Below the pieces are notes generated by a model. That model was not told where the DNA came from, searched no databases, and was given only the letters and a program-made list of their open reading frames with translations. Positions 9,508-18,214 of a stretch of 64,000 nt of DNA are shown here, piece after piece. Where the stretch lies: NCBI GenBank assembly GCA_023131225.1, contig JAGLZW010000008.1, forward strand, positions 20,892-84,891, written 5' to 3'. The DNA comes from Candidatus Bathyarchaeota archaeon (GTDB lineage Archaea > Thermoproteota > Bathyarchaeia > Bathyarchaeales > SOJC01). A program made the position numbers and the translations under genes. Position 1 is the stretch's first letter; each line of letters starts with the position of its first letter.

Positions 9508-10854
9508 CTAGACATCTAAATATCTTGTTCTTTCCCACTCATGCACGGCAACATTGAAATCTCTCCATTCTTTAGTCTTGATTTCAAGAAACTTTTGGCA
9601 AAACGTAATCCCTAAAGCCTCTTGAATACACTTGTCTCCGGAAAGTTCCCTCAAAGCATCCCCTAGATTTCCTGGAAGCACCTCTATGCCTCTTTTTAAC
9701 CTTTCTTTTTCGCTCATCTCGTAGATGTCTTCTTCCACTGGATCTGGGAGTTCGATTTTTCTTTTTATACCATCTAGTCCAGCTGCTAGAATAGCTGCAA
9801 ATGCCATATAGAAGTTGCATGACCCGTCTGTAGGTCTATACTCCAGTCTAGTTCTCATCTCTTTTCCAGGGGGAACTCTGATGAGGGTTGACCGATTATA
9901 CCTTGCCCATGAGATGTAAACCGGCGCCTCCCATCCTGGAACAAGTCTCTTGTAAGAGTTAACGGATGGATTTGTTATGGCCACCAAAGCTTTTGCGTGA
10001 GCTAGAATGCCAGCTATGAAGTTTAAGCTTATTTTGCTTAAACCATGACTCTCATCTTGATCATAAAAAAGGTTTTCAGCCCTTTCGTCCTTTATAAGAG
10101 TAACGTGAGTGTGCAGCCCAGCCCCAAATTGATCATGAAAAGGCTTAGGCATAAAGGAAGCGATAAGTTCTCTCCTAGCCGCCATTAGTTTTACAAGGAA
10201 CTTAACAATGTAAAGAGTATCAGCCATCTTTAATGCATCCGAGTCTCCAACTCCAATTCCCAACTCCAATCCCAACTCTAACTCATACTTCCCTGGGGGT
10301 ACTTCATGGTGGTGTTTTTCAATCAAAACGCCTATGTCTCCAAGATTTTTTACGATTTCAAGTCTCAAGTCAACACCGAGGTCTGCTGGTGGAGTAGCTA
10401 AATATCCTCCATCGTTAAGTAATTTGATGTGCCCATTTTCGCCTCTTTTAAATAAGAAATACTCCATTTCACTAGATGCATAATACTTTACAGATGACCC
10501 CAAGTTTTTCTTAGCATCAGCCATTACTTTCTTGAGGATGAATCTAGGGTCAAGCTCGAATGGTGTATTAGAATCTGGCTCGTAGATATCGCAAACTACT
10601 CTTGCAACTCTCTGGGTAAAAATATCTGGCGGCAGCACAGTAAATGTTTCTTCGTCTGGGATTAACTTCAAGTCGCTTCTACTTATGTCCACCATTCCAA
10701 TGGATGATCCGTCTACATGTATGCCTCCTTCAGCTACCCTTGAGAAGAGTTGAGAGGGTATCCAAAGAGAATGTAGAATGCCAGATATGTCTGTAAACTG
10801 TAACGCTATCTCTTTCACTTTTTCCTTTTGAATCAGTTCTGTGGCTTCTGGCAT
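9508..10854 (-). CDS. Glutamine synthetase family protein (type I-like)
   Basis: 448 residues, type I glutamine synthetase length and fold. Visible motifs are SSEMEYFLF (metal Glu), EKHHHEVPPGKYELEL, FGAGLHTHVTL, NPSVNSYKRLVPGWEAPV and RTRLEYRPTDGSCN, so metal, ATP and ammonia-site features are largely kept. Several substrate-site positions differ from housekeeping GlnA: PPGKYE, and EYRPTDG in place of the usual R-x-PDP type. It sits between ftr and hutI in the operon. It may capture ammonia released by HutH as glutamine, or be a gamma-glutamyl ligase acting on a pathway intermediate; sequence alone does not decide. Confidence 0.85.
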   Translation of the reverse strand: MPEATELIQKEKVKEIALQFTDISGILHSLWIPSQLFSRVAEGGIHVDGSSIGMVDISRSDLKLIPDEETFTVLPPDIFTQRVARVVCDIYEPDSNTPFELDPRFILKKVMADAKKNLGSSVKYYASSEMEYFLFKRGENGHIKLLNDGGYLATPPADLGVDLRLEIVKNLGDIGVLIEKHHHEVPPGKYELELGLELGIGVGDSDALKMADTLYIVKFLVKLMAARRELIASFMPKPFHDQFGAGLHTHVTLIKDERAENLFYDQDESHGLSKISLNFIAGILAHAKALVAITNPSVNSYKRLVPGWEAPVYISWARYNRSTLIRVPPGKEMRTRLEYRPTDGSCNFYMAFAAILAAGLDGIKRKIELPDPVEEDIYEMSEKERLKRGIEVLPGNLGDALRELSGDKCIQEALGITFCQKFLEIKTKEWRDFNVAVHEWERTRYLDV

Positions 10855-10933
10855 GCTTGTTTCCCTGCCTAATCGAGAAGTGCTTCTCCTTTATTATATT
10901 TCTTTAATGTTTCTCTCAATTGACGTTTCTTCT

Positions 10934-11842
10934 CTAACTCTCAGAGTCGAAAAGGCTGCGAAGAAAAATTTTTCCCTTACCTAGCGTTCCACCATAGTTT
11001 GTAGTAGTTATTTTTATCACTTCATGGACCCTTGTGGCATTCTCTATGCCGATCTTCATTGCCCTGCTAGCGTTCTCCAGCGTTAACCCGCTCACTATAA
11101 CCTCGTAAATACATTTTACACCGTCTGGAATCTTGCCCCCTTCTTTTCGAACTAGGCATGAGCAGTACGCATCATTAGTAGTAGCTATAGCGTCCTTGTA
11201 CTTTTTCCCTCCAACCTTGGTTCCGGAAGCCGCAAACTTCCCAACTACATATGGAACTGTTCTTATCCCTTCAACTGCACGTTCAGCGGCTTCTAGTGCT
11301 GCTTGATCAGATTCTGCCAAGATTAGGAACATGCCACCAGCCACACCTTTGGCGATTCCGAAATCTCTTTCTACATAAAACCATCCATCCATCCTAGGTA
11401 TTTTAAAAACTTTCCTTCCAAATGCATCGGTTTCCTCTTCGTATCCGTCCCCGAAAGTTTGTATAATAGTGCCTTTGATGCTAACGAATTCTTCAGCCAT
11501 TTCCCTTGGCAAAACGTCAAAGACATTAGTTTTAGGGTATGGAATGACTCCTTTTCTTATTCTGACTATGAGCCATTTTTTCAGTTGCTCTAGCTTTCTG
11601 TCAAGAATTTGAACTACAAAGCCAGGTTTTCCATCTGGAGTCTCCTCAGGGTTAATTTCCGTCTCTATTGAAGCTTCTGAAGGGGGAATAGTGGCCGATC
11701 TGCCGAGGCCCTTAGCTTCCAATGATGATTCTAACGCCCATTTCCTGTTCACTGACGTTATAAGTATCCTAGCTATGCGCACCGTAAAAGTTTCACAGAA
11801 AGTGTCTTCAACTGGAATGCCATTGATTTCGAATTCTACCAT
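10934..11842 (-). CDS. ftr: Formylmethanofuran:tetrahydromethanopterin formyltransferase (Ftr-like)
   Basis: 302 residues, the length of Ftr. It aligns from end to end with methanogen Ftr as I know it: EINGIPVEDTF, ILITSVNRKWA, PEETPDGKPG, FGDGYEEE, GIAKGVAGGMFLI, ATTNDAYC, GVKCIYEVIVSGL and ITTTNYGGTLGKG. Ftr moves a formyl group between methanofuran and tetrahydromethanopterin. It is divergent at otherwise conserved spots (PPSEASIE, KFAASGTKVGG). It heads the hut operon, 79 bp upstream of the glutamine-synthetase-like gene. I chose ATG 11842 over GTG 11848 because a GGTAGAG element is better spaced and family proteins begin here. CTTTAAAG at 11901-11908 may be its TATA box. Confidence 0.9.
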   Translation of the reverse strand: MVEFEINGIPVEDTFCETFTVRIARILITSVNRKWALESSLEAKGLGRSATIPPSEASIETEINPEETPDGKPGFVVQILDRKLEQLKKWLIVRIRKGVIPYPKTNVFDVLPREMAEEFVSIKGTIIQTFGDGYEEETDAFGRKVFKIPRMDGWFYVERDFGIAKGVAGGMFLILAESDQAALEAAERAVEGIRTVPYVVGKFAASGTKVGGKKYKDAIATTNDAYCSCLVRKEGGKIPDGVKCIYEVIVSGLTLENASRAMKIGIENATRVHEVIKITTTNYGGTLGKGKIFLRSLFDSES

Positions 11843-11962
11843 CGTCACTCTACCTTCTGGCTTGTACTTTTGTTTTCATTAAAACCTTTTCAGTAGCCCT
11901 TTAAAGTTTGGGTCTCTGCGTAACATGTACCAGAATTAGTCGGTTTCTGAAGACTGTAAACA

Positions 11963-11969
11963 TTTAAAT
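11963..11969 (+). promoter_or_regulatory. TATA-like box for the phosphoribosyltransferase gene
   Basis: TTTAAAT lies about 50 bases before the TTG start at 12019. Transcription would begin near 11990, leaving a short leader that holds the GGAGA ribosome-binding site at 12003-12007. Confidence 0.5.
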
Positions 11970-12018
11970 CCAGACTTGTTTTCCTTATTCTTCTAGCTTT
12001 CCGGAGAGATTTGCAAAA

Positions 12019-12618
12019 TTGCAGGAGGATGAAAAGTTTGAGGTTCCCACATGGGAGCAGATTTATGCGATGCTTTTAGATTTAGCTCGGAAAATTCTAG
12101 ACGACGAGTTCAACTGCGATGTCATTGTGGGAGTCTCACGGGGCGGTTGGACCCCTGCAAGAGTTTTGTCAGATCTGTTGGAAAATCCAGAAATCGCCAA
12201 CGTAAAGGCAGAATTTTATCTAGGTGTAGCGAAGACAAAGAGAGAACCGGTGATAACTCAGTCGGTTTCAGTCAATGTTAAGGGTAAAAAAGTGCTTGTT
12301 GTTGATGATGTTTCTGATACTGGTAAAAGCCTTCACCTAGTTAAAACCCATCTGCTTGAGCAAGGAGCTAAAAGCCTCAAAATTGCAACGCTCTATTACA
12401 AGCCATGGAGCATCACGAAGCCAGACTATTATGAGAAAACGACTCGCGATTGGATAATTTTTCCTTGGGAAAGAAAAGAAGCTTTGAGAAAGGTTATTGA
12501 AAAGTTCGAGCAAAATGGGAAGTCGGTTGAAGATGCAAAGCAGACGTTAGTAGGATATGGTTTTGACTCGGAATTGGCGGAGCGTTTTGTCAGAGAAGTG
12601 TCGGAGCGTTCTGGATGA
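12019..12618 (+). CDS. Phosphoribosyltransferase (COG2236-like, Hpt1 type)
   Basis: 199 residues. The PRPP-binding loop VLVVDDVSDTGKSL is near residue 96, preceded by the IVGVSRGGWTPARVL phosphate loop near residue 38, both diagnostic of type I phosphoribosyltransferases. The IIFPWER segment and overall layout fit archaeal xanthine/hypoxanthine-guanine-type enzymes. A C-terminal extension after residue 155 (EDAKQTLVGYGFDSELAERF) looks like a small helical, UBA-like module. TTG start with GGAGA upstream. It overlaps the next gene by 4 bases (ATGA), so translation is likely coupled. Confidence 0.82.
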   Translation: MQEDEKFEVPTWEQIYAMLLDLARKILDDEFNCDVIVGVSRGGWTPARVLSDLLENPEIANVKAEFYLGVAKTKREPVITQSVSVNVKGKKVLVVDDVSDTGKSLHLVKTHLLEQGAKSLKIATLYYKPWSITKPDYYEKTTRDWIIFPWERKEALRKVIEKFEQNGKSVEDAKQTLVGYGFDSELAERFVREVSERSG

Positions 12619-13178
12619 TAAAGGAAGTAGAGGGGTTTAACAAGTACATTGCTATGGCTGGCTTCAGAGATGTTCACATAAGCGATGTTGACTATATTCT
12701 CAATTTGACCCGTGAAAAGTTGAGCAGTGTAGATGTTCAATTTTTTGATGCTAGGCTGATTGCGGGATGGGAACATCTTTATTTTGCTACGCTTAATGCC
12801 TTGAAGGCTTTCAAAAACCGAACGAATATTTCAAAGAATTTCGCAGTTGAATGTCTTCTTTATGCTTCTGCTCGAAGGCAGATTAGAGTTGCTTTAGATT
12901 TAATTGGAATAAAGAAAGATTCGTCACAAATCGCTATATTGATTGTGGCGGATGGAGAAGGAGTTGCTTCTAAATCTTTAGAAGAAGCTTCAAAATTAGT
13001 TCTTGGGAAGCGCGACGACACAGTTCTCGATTTGTCAAACGAAAAAGTTGTGCGTGTTAGAAGACTCTTCGGTATCTCTGACATGGAGTTAGCAACCAAA
13101 TTGGAGGGAAACGGGAAAGTGAAGGCTCTTTCTGATCTAGTGATTGAGCACATTGCCATTCTGGTTACTCAACGTTAG
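12615..13178 (+). CDS. cgi121: KEOPS complex subunit Cgi121
   Basis: 187 residues. The segments VDVQFFDARLIAGWEHLYFATLNAL, NISKNFAVECLLYASARRQI and ALDLIGIK match archaeal Cgi121, the small KEOPS subunit that binds tRNA and activates the Bud32 kinase during t6A37 synthesis. Its length matches family members. The ATG overlaps the stop of the phosphoribosyltransferase gene, and the 3' end overlaps the convergent THUMP gene by 4 bp. Confidence 0.88.
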   Translation: MIKEVEGFNKYIAMAGFRDVHISDVDYILNLTREKLSSVDVQFFDARLIAGWEHLYFATLNALKAFKNRTNISKNFAVECLLYASARRQIRVALDLIGIKKDSSQIAILIVADGEGVASKSLEEASKLVLGKRDDTVLDLSNEKVVRVRRLFGISDMELATKLEGNGKVKALSDLVIEHIAILVTQR

Positions 13179-13702
13179 CTTTCAGTTTTCTCCTTCATTG
13201 TTGAGATTATGTCAGACGGTTTAAGGATTGCCATTCCGGTGAGTCCGCCTACAATTTCGATTAAAATGATCTTGTCTGGACTGGTCAGGTCTACTTTTCG
13301 TTCGATATTCATTGCAGCAGCTTTGATGATGTCTTTGCTGGATATGTTTGTGAAACGTTTCTCAACGGTTATGCGGAAGGTTTCATTTTTTCGGATTCCT
13401 GCTGAGAGCTTTGTAGCGATACTTCCGATTTCGTTTAGGTCTGTTCGTGTTACTTCCTGAATAGGGATCATGCGGAGACTATAACGGAATTCGTAGGGGC
13501 GTTCTCTTAGAATAGCGCGGAGCTTTTCAATGGCCTCTAAAGGCGGGAGAGATGTTTTCACTGCTATCAAGCCTGAAACTCCAGTCTTGTCAACTTTTGC
13601 TGCGGTATCTCCGATTTCGCCTAGTAGGTACCAAACTTCTGAGCAGGCATCTTCTTCATTTCCACGAGTAGTTGTCACGAGGAGGTTAAAATCTCGAAGC
13701 AT
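13175..13702 (-). CDS. THUMP-domain RNA-binding protein (Tan1-like)
   Basis: 175 residues. The N-terminal half (FNLLVTTTRGNEEDACSEVWYLL) and the THUMP half (IRKNETFRITVEKRFTNISSKDIIKAAA, VDLTSPDKIILIEIVGGLTGM) match the archaeal relatives of yeast Tan1, the tRNA-binding partner in N4-acetylcytidine formation. It has no catalytic domain, so it should act as a tRNA adaptor. Its neighbour Cgi121 also belongs to a tRNA-modification complex. Confidence 0.86.
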   Translation of the reverse strand: MLRDFNLLVTTTRGNEEDACSEVWYLLGEIGDTAAKVDKTGVSGLIAVKTSLPPLEAIEKLRAILRERPYEFRYSLRMIPIQEVTRTDLNEIGSIATKLSAGIRKNETFRITVEKRFTNISSKDIIKAAAMNIERKVDLTSPDKIILIEIVGGLTGMAILKPSDIISTMKEKTES

Positions 13703-13785
13703 GTCTTATTCTCTATTGTGTTGCTTTAATGAAGTTTCTGCTATTTTTGTGTAATGAATTTTTGTTGATTTTATAGGGAGATGCT

Positions 13786-13797
13786 CACGTGCGCGCG
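13786..13797. repeat. Intergenic GCGCGC-type alternating tract
   Basis: CACGTGCGCGCG is a perfectly alternating pyrimidine-purine tract in an AT-rich gap, about 85 bp upstream of the THUMP gene. Related tracts occur at 16041-16052, 31906-31918, 37472-37489, 37986-37996, 50819-50832, 57080-57094 and 57716-57729, mostly at gene borders. Function unknown. Confidence 0.5.
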
Positions 13798-13830
13798 AGT
13801 TAAAAGCAAAAAAACAATCCTGTTAACATT

Positions 13831-15918
13831 TTATAAACGCGCATTGTGCGGTTCTTTCCAAAACTCTTTTATCTGGTTAGCACATTCAATTGGGCTTCTT
13901 ATAGTTATCATTTCTTTCTGGTAATAGCTTGGGAGTTGCTGTTTGATGTTTGGGTGTGAAATGCGTTCGTCTAGGATTACTATGCATCCTCTGTCGTCAG
14001 TTGATCTGTGGACGCGTCCGCAGGTTTGAATTAAGCGGAGTATTGCGGGGGCCAAGTAAGCGCACATCCTGCCATTTTCAGGAAATTGTTGATCAAAGTA
14101 CTTTATCAAGGCCTTTTGGTACACGTTCCAAGTGGCATAAGGCAGACCAACAGATACTACACATGTTAATAGATTGTTTGGATAATCTATTCCTTCGCTG
14201 AACTTTCCACCCATAACGCCAAACAAGGCATTATCATCAGATTCAGTTAGCTGACTCATCACCTCATCTCTCCTAGTCTTACGTTGCTCCACAGCCATGT
14301 CTCTATCCGTTTTAATCAGTGACAGAACGGCACGCATTAGTCCGTAACTTGTAAAGAAGACGGCAACGTTCCCTTCATTCGCCTTGAATATGGCCTCGAT
14401 ATAATCTTTCCACCTGTCAAGCATTTTGTTAGTCCTTTTTTCAAACCTTGACGACACATCTTCCGCAATTAAAATCAGCCTGTTTTCAGGTGGAAAGGGA
14501 GAGTCAAACTCTCTGAGATAGACGTCATTCCTTTCATAAAGCATCAAGTCTCTATAGATTTTTGGCGGAGAGAGAAATCCACTCATAAGGATGCTTCCAT
14601 GCGTTTGTCGCAAAACAGGATCTGTTATCTCCCTTCCATCGAAGCTTCTAACCTCTAAATTGATTCTACCCTGCGGATCTCTCTTAACTAAGTGAATGTA
14701 TTTCTCTCCCATCTTCTGGAAGAAGTTCTCCAAAAACTCGCCTACTCGCTGATTGTAACTGAAAATTCTCTCGTGACCGAGCTCTTGCCGTGTCTCTTTC
14801 ACATGTTGTCCATATTCACGAAGGATCTCTGCCGCTTCAGAGCCAGACACTCCGCTTTTCTCAAGAAACAGGTCGCTAACTTTCTGCGGGTTGAGCTGCT
14901 TAAGCTTCTCCTTCCTTAAGATTTGTTGACCGCGTTGAAAAACCTCTTTATCCAACACATTCAGGTACTCTCGAACTAATTGCAGAGCCTTGTGTTCGAA
15001 CCTCTTGGTTTCATTGAGGGCTCTGTCTATTGTGATCGTTGTTAGTCTATCAGAAAGCAATTCTCTGGAAAAGAGGGGAAGATTGTGCGCTTCGTCTATA
15101 ATTAGGTAGACTTTGGTAAGGTCCACTCCTAGACTTTTTAGCATTACTTCCCTAATTTTGGAGTTGAAGACGTAATGATAGGTCCCAAGAAAAATGTTGA
15201 CTTTATTTAGAACCCTTTTTAGTGCTTCATAAGCGCAGAACCCTTGCTTCGATAACAGTTTGACCGATTCCATTGGAGTAAGGAGTTTTTGGGCGCAATT
15301 CAAAGCTAATTGTTCAGCTTCCTTTTTCTTTCTGATTGTGTTCCAAAAAAACTTGCAATAGGGCTTAGTGGACGACTCGCAGTTATCCTTCAGTCTCTTA
15401 CATTCCTCAAAAAAGTCAACGTATGAGAGGTCACCCTTTACACGTAGCGGGCACATGTTCTGTTTGCTGAAAAAGGACACTGCCGGGAGATTGCTCGCTA
15501 GCGCCTTTAACTCCTTTAGGTAAATGTGCAGTTGGTTTCTGGTTCTGAAACTAATGATGAGCTTGTTATCTTCAAGCTGGGGTAAAACAGCTAGAAGGGA
15601 GGCTATGGACTTCCCTATACCACACGGAGCACTTCCCAGAAAAATCTTACTATTCTTGATAGCTTCGAATGCTTCTTCAATGAATTCCGACTGTCCCTTT
15701 CGTATTTCATAATCTCTAGGAAACTGCCTACTCTTTGAAGTTTTACCTCTCACTTCCCGCGTTGCAACCTTGCCTATTCCTTTGAAGAGTTTGGAAAATT
15801 TGCTCTTCGGCATCAAGTATGTTTCACAGTAGCGGCAAAACCGACTCTGTTCATACTCTTCAAGGGAATATGTCCTTCCACAGCGTCGGCAAGCGTAAGT
15901 TTGAGGCAACTTTTTCAC
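13831..15918 (-). CDS. XPD/DinG-type superfamily 2 helicase with Fe-S cluster and N-terminal zinc ribbon
   Basis: 695 residues. Cys10, Cys13, Cys28 and Cys31 form a zinc ribbon (YACRRCGRTYS, FCRYCETY). Walker A is APCGIGKS near residue 100 and the DEAH box is LIIDEAHNLP. Between them, Cys residues in QNMCPLRV, FEECKRL, DNCES and PYCKFF are candidate ligands for the 4Fe-4S cluster of XPD-like helicases. Motifs V-VI are GKFSEGIDYPNN and RLIQTCGRVHRS. The protein should be a 5'-3' DNA helicase in repair. The zinc ribbon is not part of the classic archaeal XPD core. Confidence 0.9.
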   Translation of the reverse strand: MKKLPQTYACRRCGRTYSLEEYEQSRFCRYCETYLMPKSKFSKLFKGIGKVATREVRGKTSKSRQFPRDYEIRKGQSEFIEEAFEAIKNSKIFLGSAPCGIGKSIASLLAVLPQLEDNKLIISFRTRNQLHIYLKELKALASNLPAVSFFSKQNMCPLRVKGDLSYVDFFEECKRLKDNCESSTKPYCKFFWNTIRKKKEAEQLALNCAQKLLTPMESVKLLSKQGFCAYEALKRVLNKVNIFLGTYHYVFNSKIREVMLKSLGVDLTKVYLIIDEAHNLPLFSRELLSDRLTTITIDRALNETKRFEHKALQLVREYLNVLDKEVFQRGQQILRKEKLKQLNPQKVSDLFLEKSGVSGSEAAEILREYGQHVKETRQELGHERIFSYNQRVGEFLENFFQKMGEKYIHLVKRDPQGRINLEVRSFDGREITDPVLRQTHGSILMSGFLSPPKIYRDLMLYERNDVYLREFDSPFPPENRLILIAEDVSSRFEKRTNKMLDRWKDYIEAIFKANEGNVAVFFTSYGLMRAVLSLIKTDRDMAVEQRKTRRDEVMSQLTESDDNALFGVMGGKFSEGIDYPNNLLTCVVSVGLPYATWNVYQKALIKYFDQQFPENGRMCAYLAPAILRLIQTCGRVHRSTDDRGCIVILDERISHPNIKQQLPSYYQKEMITIRSPIECANQIKEFWKEPHNARL

Positions 15919-16119
15919 TTGCCATAATCTTGCTGCTCAGCAACTTATGCTTTGTTGCTTGTTTCCATGTCAATCAAAACAGGTAGCCAATAACATAAGA
16001 TATAAAGCATTGTGGGAATGATAAGAAAATGGAATTGCATCGCGCGCACACGAAAAAATAAGGCAATTGAGAGAATGTTAATTGAATAAAAATAAAAGAC
16101 ATATGCGACTTATGGAATT

Positions 16120-16350
16120 ATGGTGATTGAGTTGAGCCAAACCTCTCAGCCAAAAGCGCGGTTCTATACACGTGTCAATGAACAAGATTATCTAGGCATA
16201 ACGGTATGGCGTGGAAAAACCGATCCAACTGCTGAAGTCATTGCTGTGCAAATTAGACGAAGGAAGGGAGACGAGTGGGAAACCGTTGGACGATTAGCGG
16301 TTTACAGGACATCGGATGGAACGTATTCGAAACTTCCTGAACGCAAATGA
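16120..16350 (+). CDS. Small hypothetical protein
   Basis: 76 residues, rich in beta-strand-like alternation (FYTRVNEQDYLGITVWRG, VIAVQIRRRKGDEWETVGRLAVYRT). Composition and a continuous hydrophobic pattern support a real protein. No known domain is recognised. Its ATG follows an AT-rich region that also contains the GCGCGC-type tract 16041-16052. Confidence 0.55.
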   Translation: MVIELSQTSQPKARFYTRVNEQDYLGITVWRGKTDPTAEVIAVQIRRRKGDEWETVGRLAVYRTSDGTYSKLPERK

Positions 16351-16504
16351 GTATCTCGAACTCCGAGAGATTCTCGAAGCAAGTGCTTTGTGGAACTTTG
16401 GGCGAAATAAGTGGTTGACGTGCGCAAAATTGTGTTGGTTTTCGGTGTAGGCTATGAAAGGTTAAATTATTTCTGTTTTGATTTTTTTTGGCTGTGAGGA
16501 TGTT

Positions 16505-17065
16505 GTGAGTCTGAAGGAGCGCACTGCAAATAATGTGCACGCGACTTTTGTCGAGGAGGCGAAGGCTGCTGTTAGACTTTTGTTATTTGCCAAGAGAGCT
16601 GAGAGTGAGGGTTTACCACAAATTGCAAGTTTGTTCCGTGCTGTGACTGTGGCGGAGGGTATCCATGCAAAAAAGGCACTTTGCGTTATTGAAAGGTAAT
16701 ATAGAGGATACACAGAGTAATCTAGAACAAGCGTTTCAGAGTGAAGTAGGTGCTGCAGTGGTTGAGGATGTTGCGGGAGGCAGATGAGGATGGGAGGAGA
16801 GTGCTGCCTCGTGTTTTCGCAGGCTCGAGATGTTGACGAGGGACACGCACGGCTTAACAAGAGAGCACTGAATCATTTGATAGCGCAGCGAAGTACCAAG
16901 TATCACGTTTGCACAATATGCGGCTACGTTGCTGATGATAAGAAACCGGAGAACTATCCTATCTGCGGAACTCCTGAATCAAAATTTGAAAAAGTAGATT
17001 ACGAGTGTGCGCTTAGCGCAAGGCTAGATCATACACTAATTCTCTTACCTGCATATCATACTTAG
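16505..17065 (+). pseudogene. Decayed rubrerythrin gene
   Basis: Fragments of one rubrerythrin are spread over all three forward frames. A ferritin-like N-terminal helix (LKERTANNVHATFVEEAKAA, GTG 16505 to stop 16699) is followed in another frame by GNIEDTQSNLEQAFQSEVGAA (from about 16695), then by READEDGRRVLPRVFAG, then by SQARDVDEGHARLNKRAL and a C-terminal rubredoxin domain. At least three frame changes are needed. In the rubredoxin domain the second Cys pair has become YPIC, losing a metal ligand. An intact gene would reduce hydrogen peroxide through a diiron site. Neighbouring genes are intact, so this looks like true decay. Confidence 0.85.
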
Positions 17066-17197
17066 TTCAATGAACTTGAAATTCAATAGTTTCAGTGGTC
17101 TCTCCCAGTAAAATATGCTCTAATTCTTCGTGCAACTTAAATATACCAAACATCAAATTGTTCCCTTGTCCATGTACACAAAGGGCAGTCACCTAAA

Positions 17198-18211
17198 ATG
17201 ACAGTTACAGAAGAAACCGAATCCACAAGCCCTCAACCTAAGAAACAGTATGAATGCTTAGAGGACCTCCCAGGTGTAGGACCCGCTACCAGCAAAAAAC
17301 TACAAGAAATGGGCTTCCACACTATCGAAGCTCTCGCCACCGCCACCGCCCGCGAACTCGCACCAGCAGGCATCAGTGAAAAAAAGGCCCTAGACGTTAT
17401 CCGCCACGCCCGCGGCAGCATTACCTTATCCTTTATCAGAGCCGACGAACTTTTAAAACAGCGCCAAAACATCAACAGACTCACTATAGGCAGCACAACC
17501 ATAGATAACCTACTTGGGGGAGGCCTCGAAACCCAAACAATTACAGAATTCTATGGTGAGTTCGGAAGCGGCAAAAGCCAAATTTGCCACCAGCTGTGCG
17601 TCAACGTCCAACTTCCCTTAGAGCGAGGCGGACTGAATGCTGCAGCTCTCTACATCGACACCGAAAATACCTTCCGCACCGAACGCCTAGTCTCCATGGC
17701 ACAGCACCTCAACCTTAACCCTGAAGAGGTAGCTAGAAATGTGATAGTCGCTGACGCATACACCAGTGACCACCAAGTCTTCCTCCTCGAAAACTCCGAC
17801 AAGATAATCAAAGAAAACAACATCCGCATTATTATAGTCGACTCCCTTACGAGTCACTTTCGTAGCGAATATGTCGGGAGAGAAACCCTTGCAATCCGCC
17901 AACAGAGACTCAACAGACACATGCACAAATTAGTCCGCTTAGCTCGTGCCTTCAACGCCGTCGCAGTAGTAACAAACCAAGTCATGTCCAAACCTGACGT
18001 CTTCTTTGGCGATGCTGTCCACCCCATCGGTGGTCACGTGGTAGCCCACACCAGCAACACACGGATATACCTGCGAAAATCCGCTCGAGGACCAGTAAGA
18101 ATCGCCCGCCTAGTCTCCAGCCCCTACCTCCCAGATGGCGAGTGCATCTTCAAAATTACCGAAAATGGCGTAGAGGAGGTAGATCAAGATGAACAAAGAG
18201 GAAAGCGATAA
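17198..18211 (+). CDS. radA: DNA repair and recombination protein RadA
   Basis: 337 residues, standard archaeal RadA length. A helix-hairpin-helix N-terminal domain (LEDLPGVGPATSKKL, residues 21-35) is followed by the oligomerisation motif FIRA (79-82), Walker A GEFGSGKS (120-127) and Walker B RIIIVDSL. It is the strand-exchange recombinase of homologous recombination. Coding is C-rich at third positions compared with neighbours. The next gene follows after 3 bp and is probably co-transcribed. Confidence 0.97.
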   Translation: MTVTEETESTSPQPKKQYECLEDLPGVGPATSKKLQEMGFHTIEALATATARELAPAGISEKKALDVIRHARGSITLSFIRADELLKQRQNINRLTIGSTTIDNLLGGGLETQTITEFYGEFGSGKSQICHQLCVNVQLPLERGGLNAAALYIDTENTFRTERLVSMAQHLNLNPEEVARNVIVADAYTSDHQVFLLENSDKIIKENNIRIIIVDSLTSHFRSEYVGRETLAIRQQRLNRHMHKLVRLARAFNAVAVVTNQVMSKPDVFFGDAVHPIGGHVVAHTSNTRIYLRKSARGPVRIARLVSSPYLPDGECIFKITENGVEEVDQDEQRGKR

Positions 18212-18214
18212 ACC

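Noticed and set aside
9482..9538. Longer HutI start
   Set aside because: It would overlap the upstream gene and skip the strong ribosome-binding site before ATG 9481.
10934..11848. The first gene of the hut operon as glutamate formiminotransferase (FtcD)
   Set aside because: FtcD would be expected by context, but the sequence lacks FtcD motifs and aligns throughout with formylmethanofuran:H4MPT formyltransferase.
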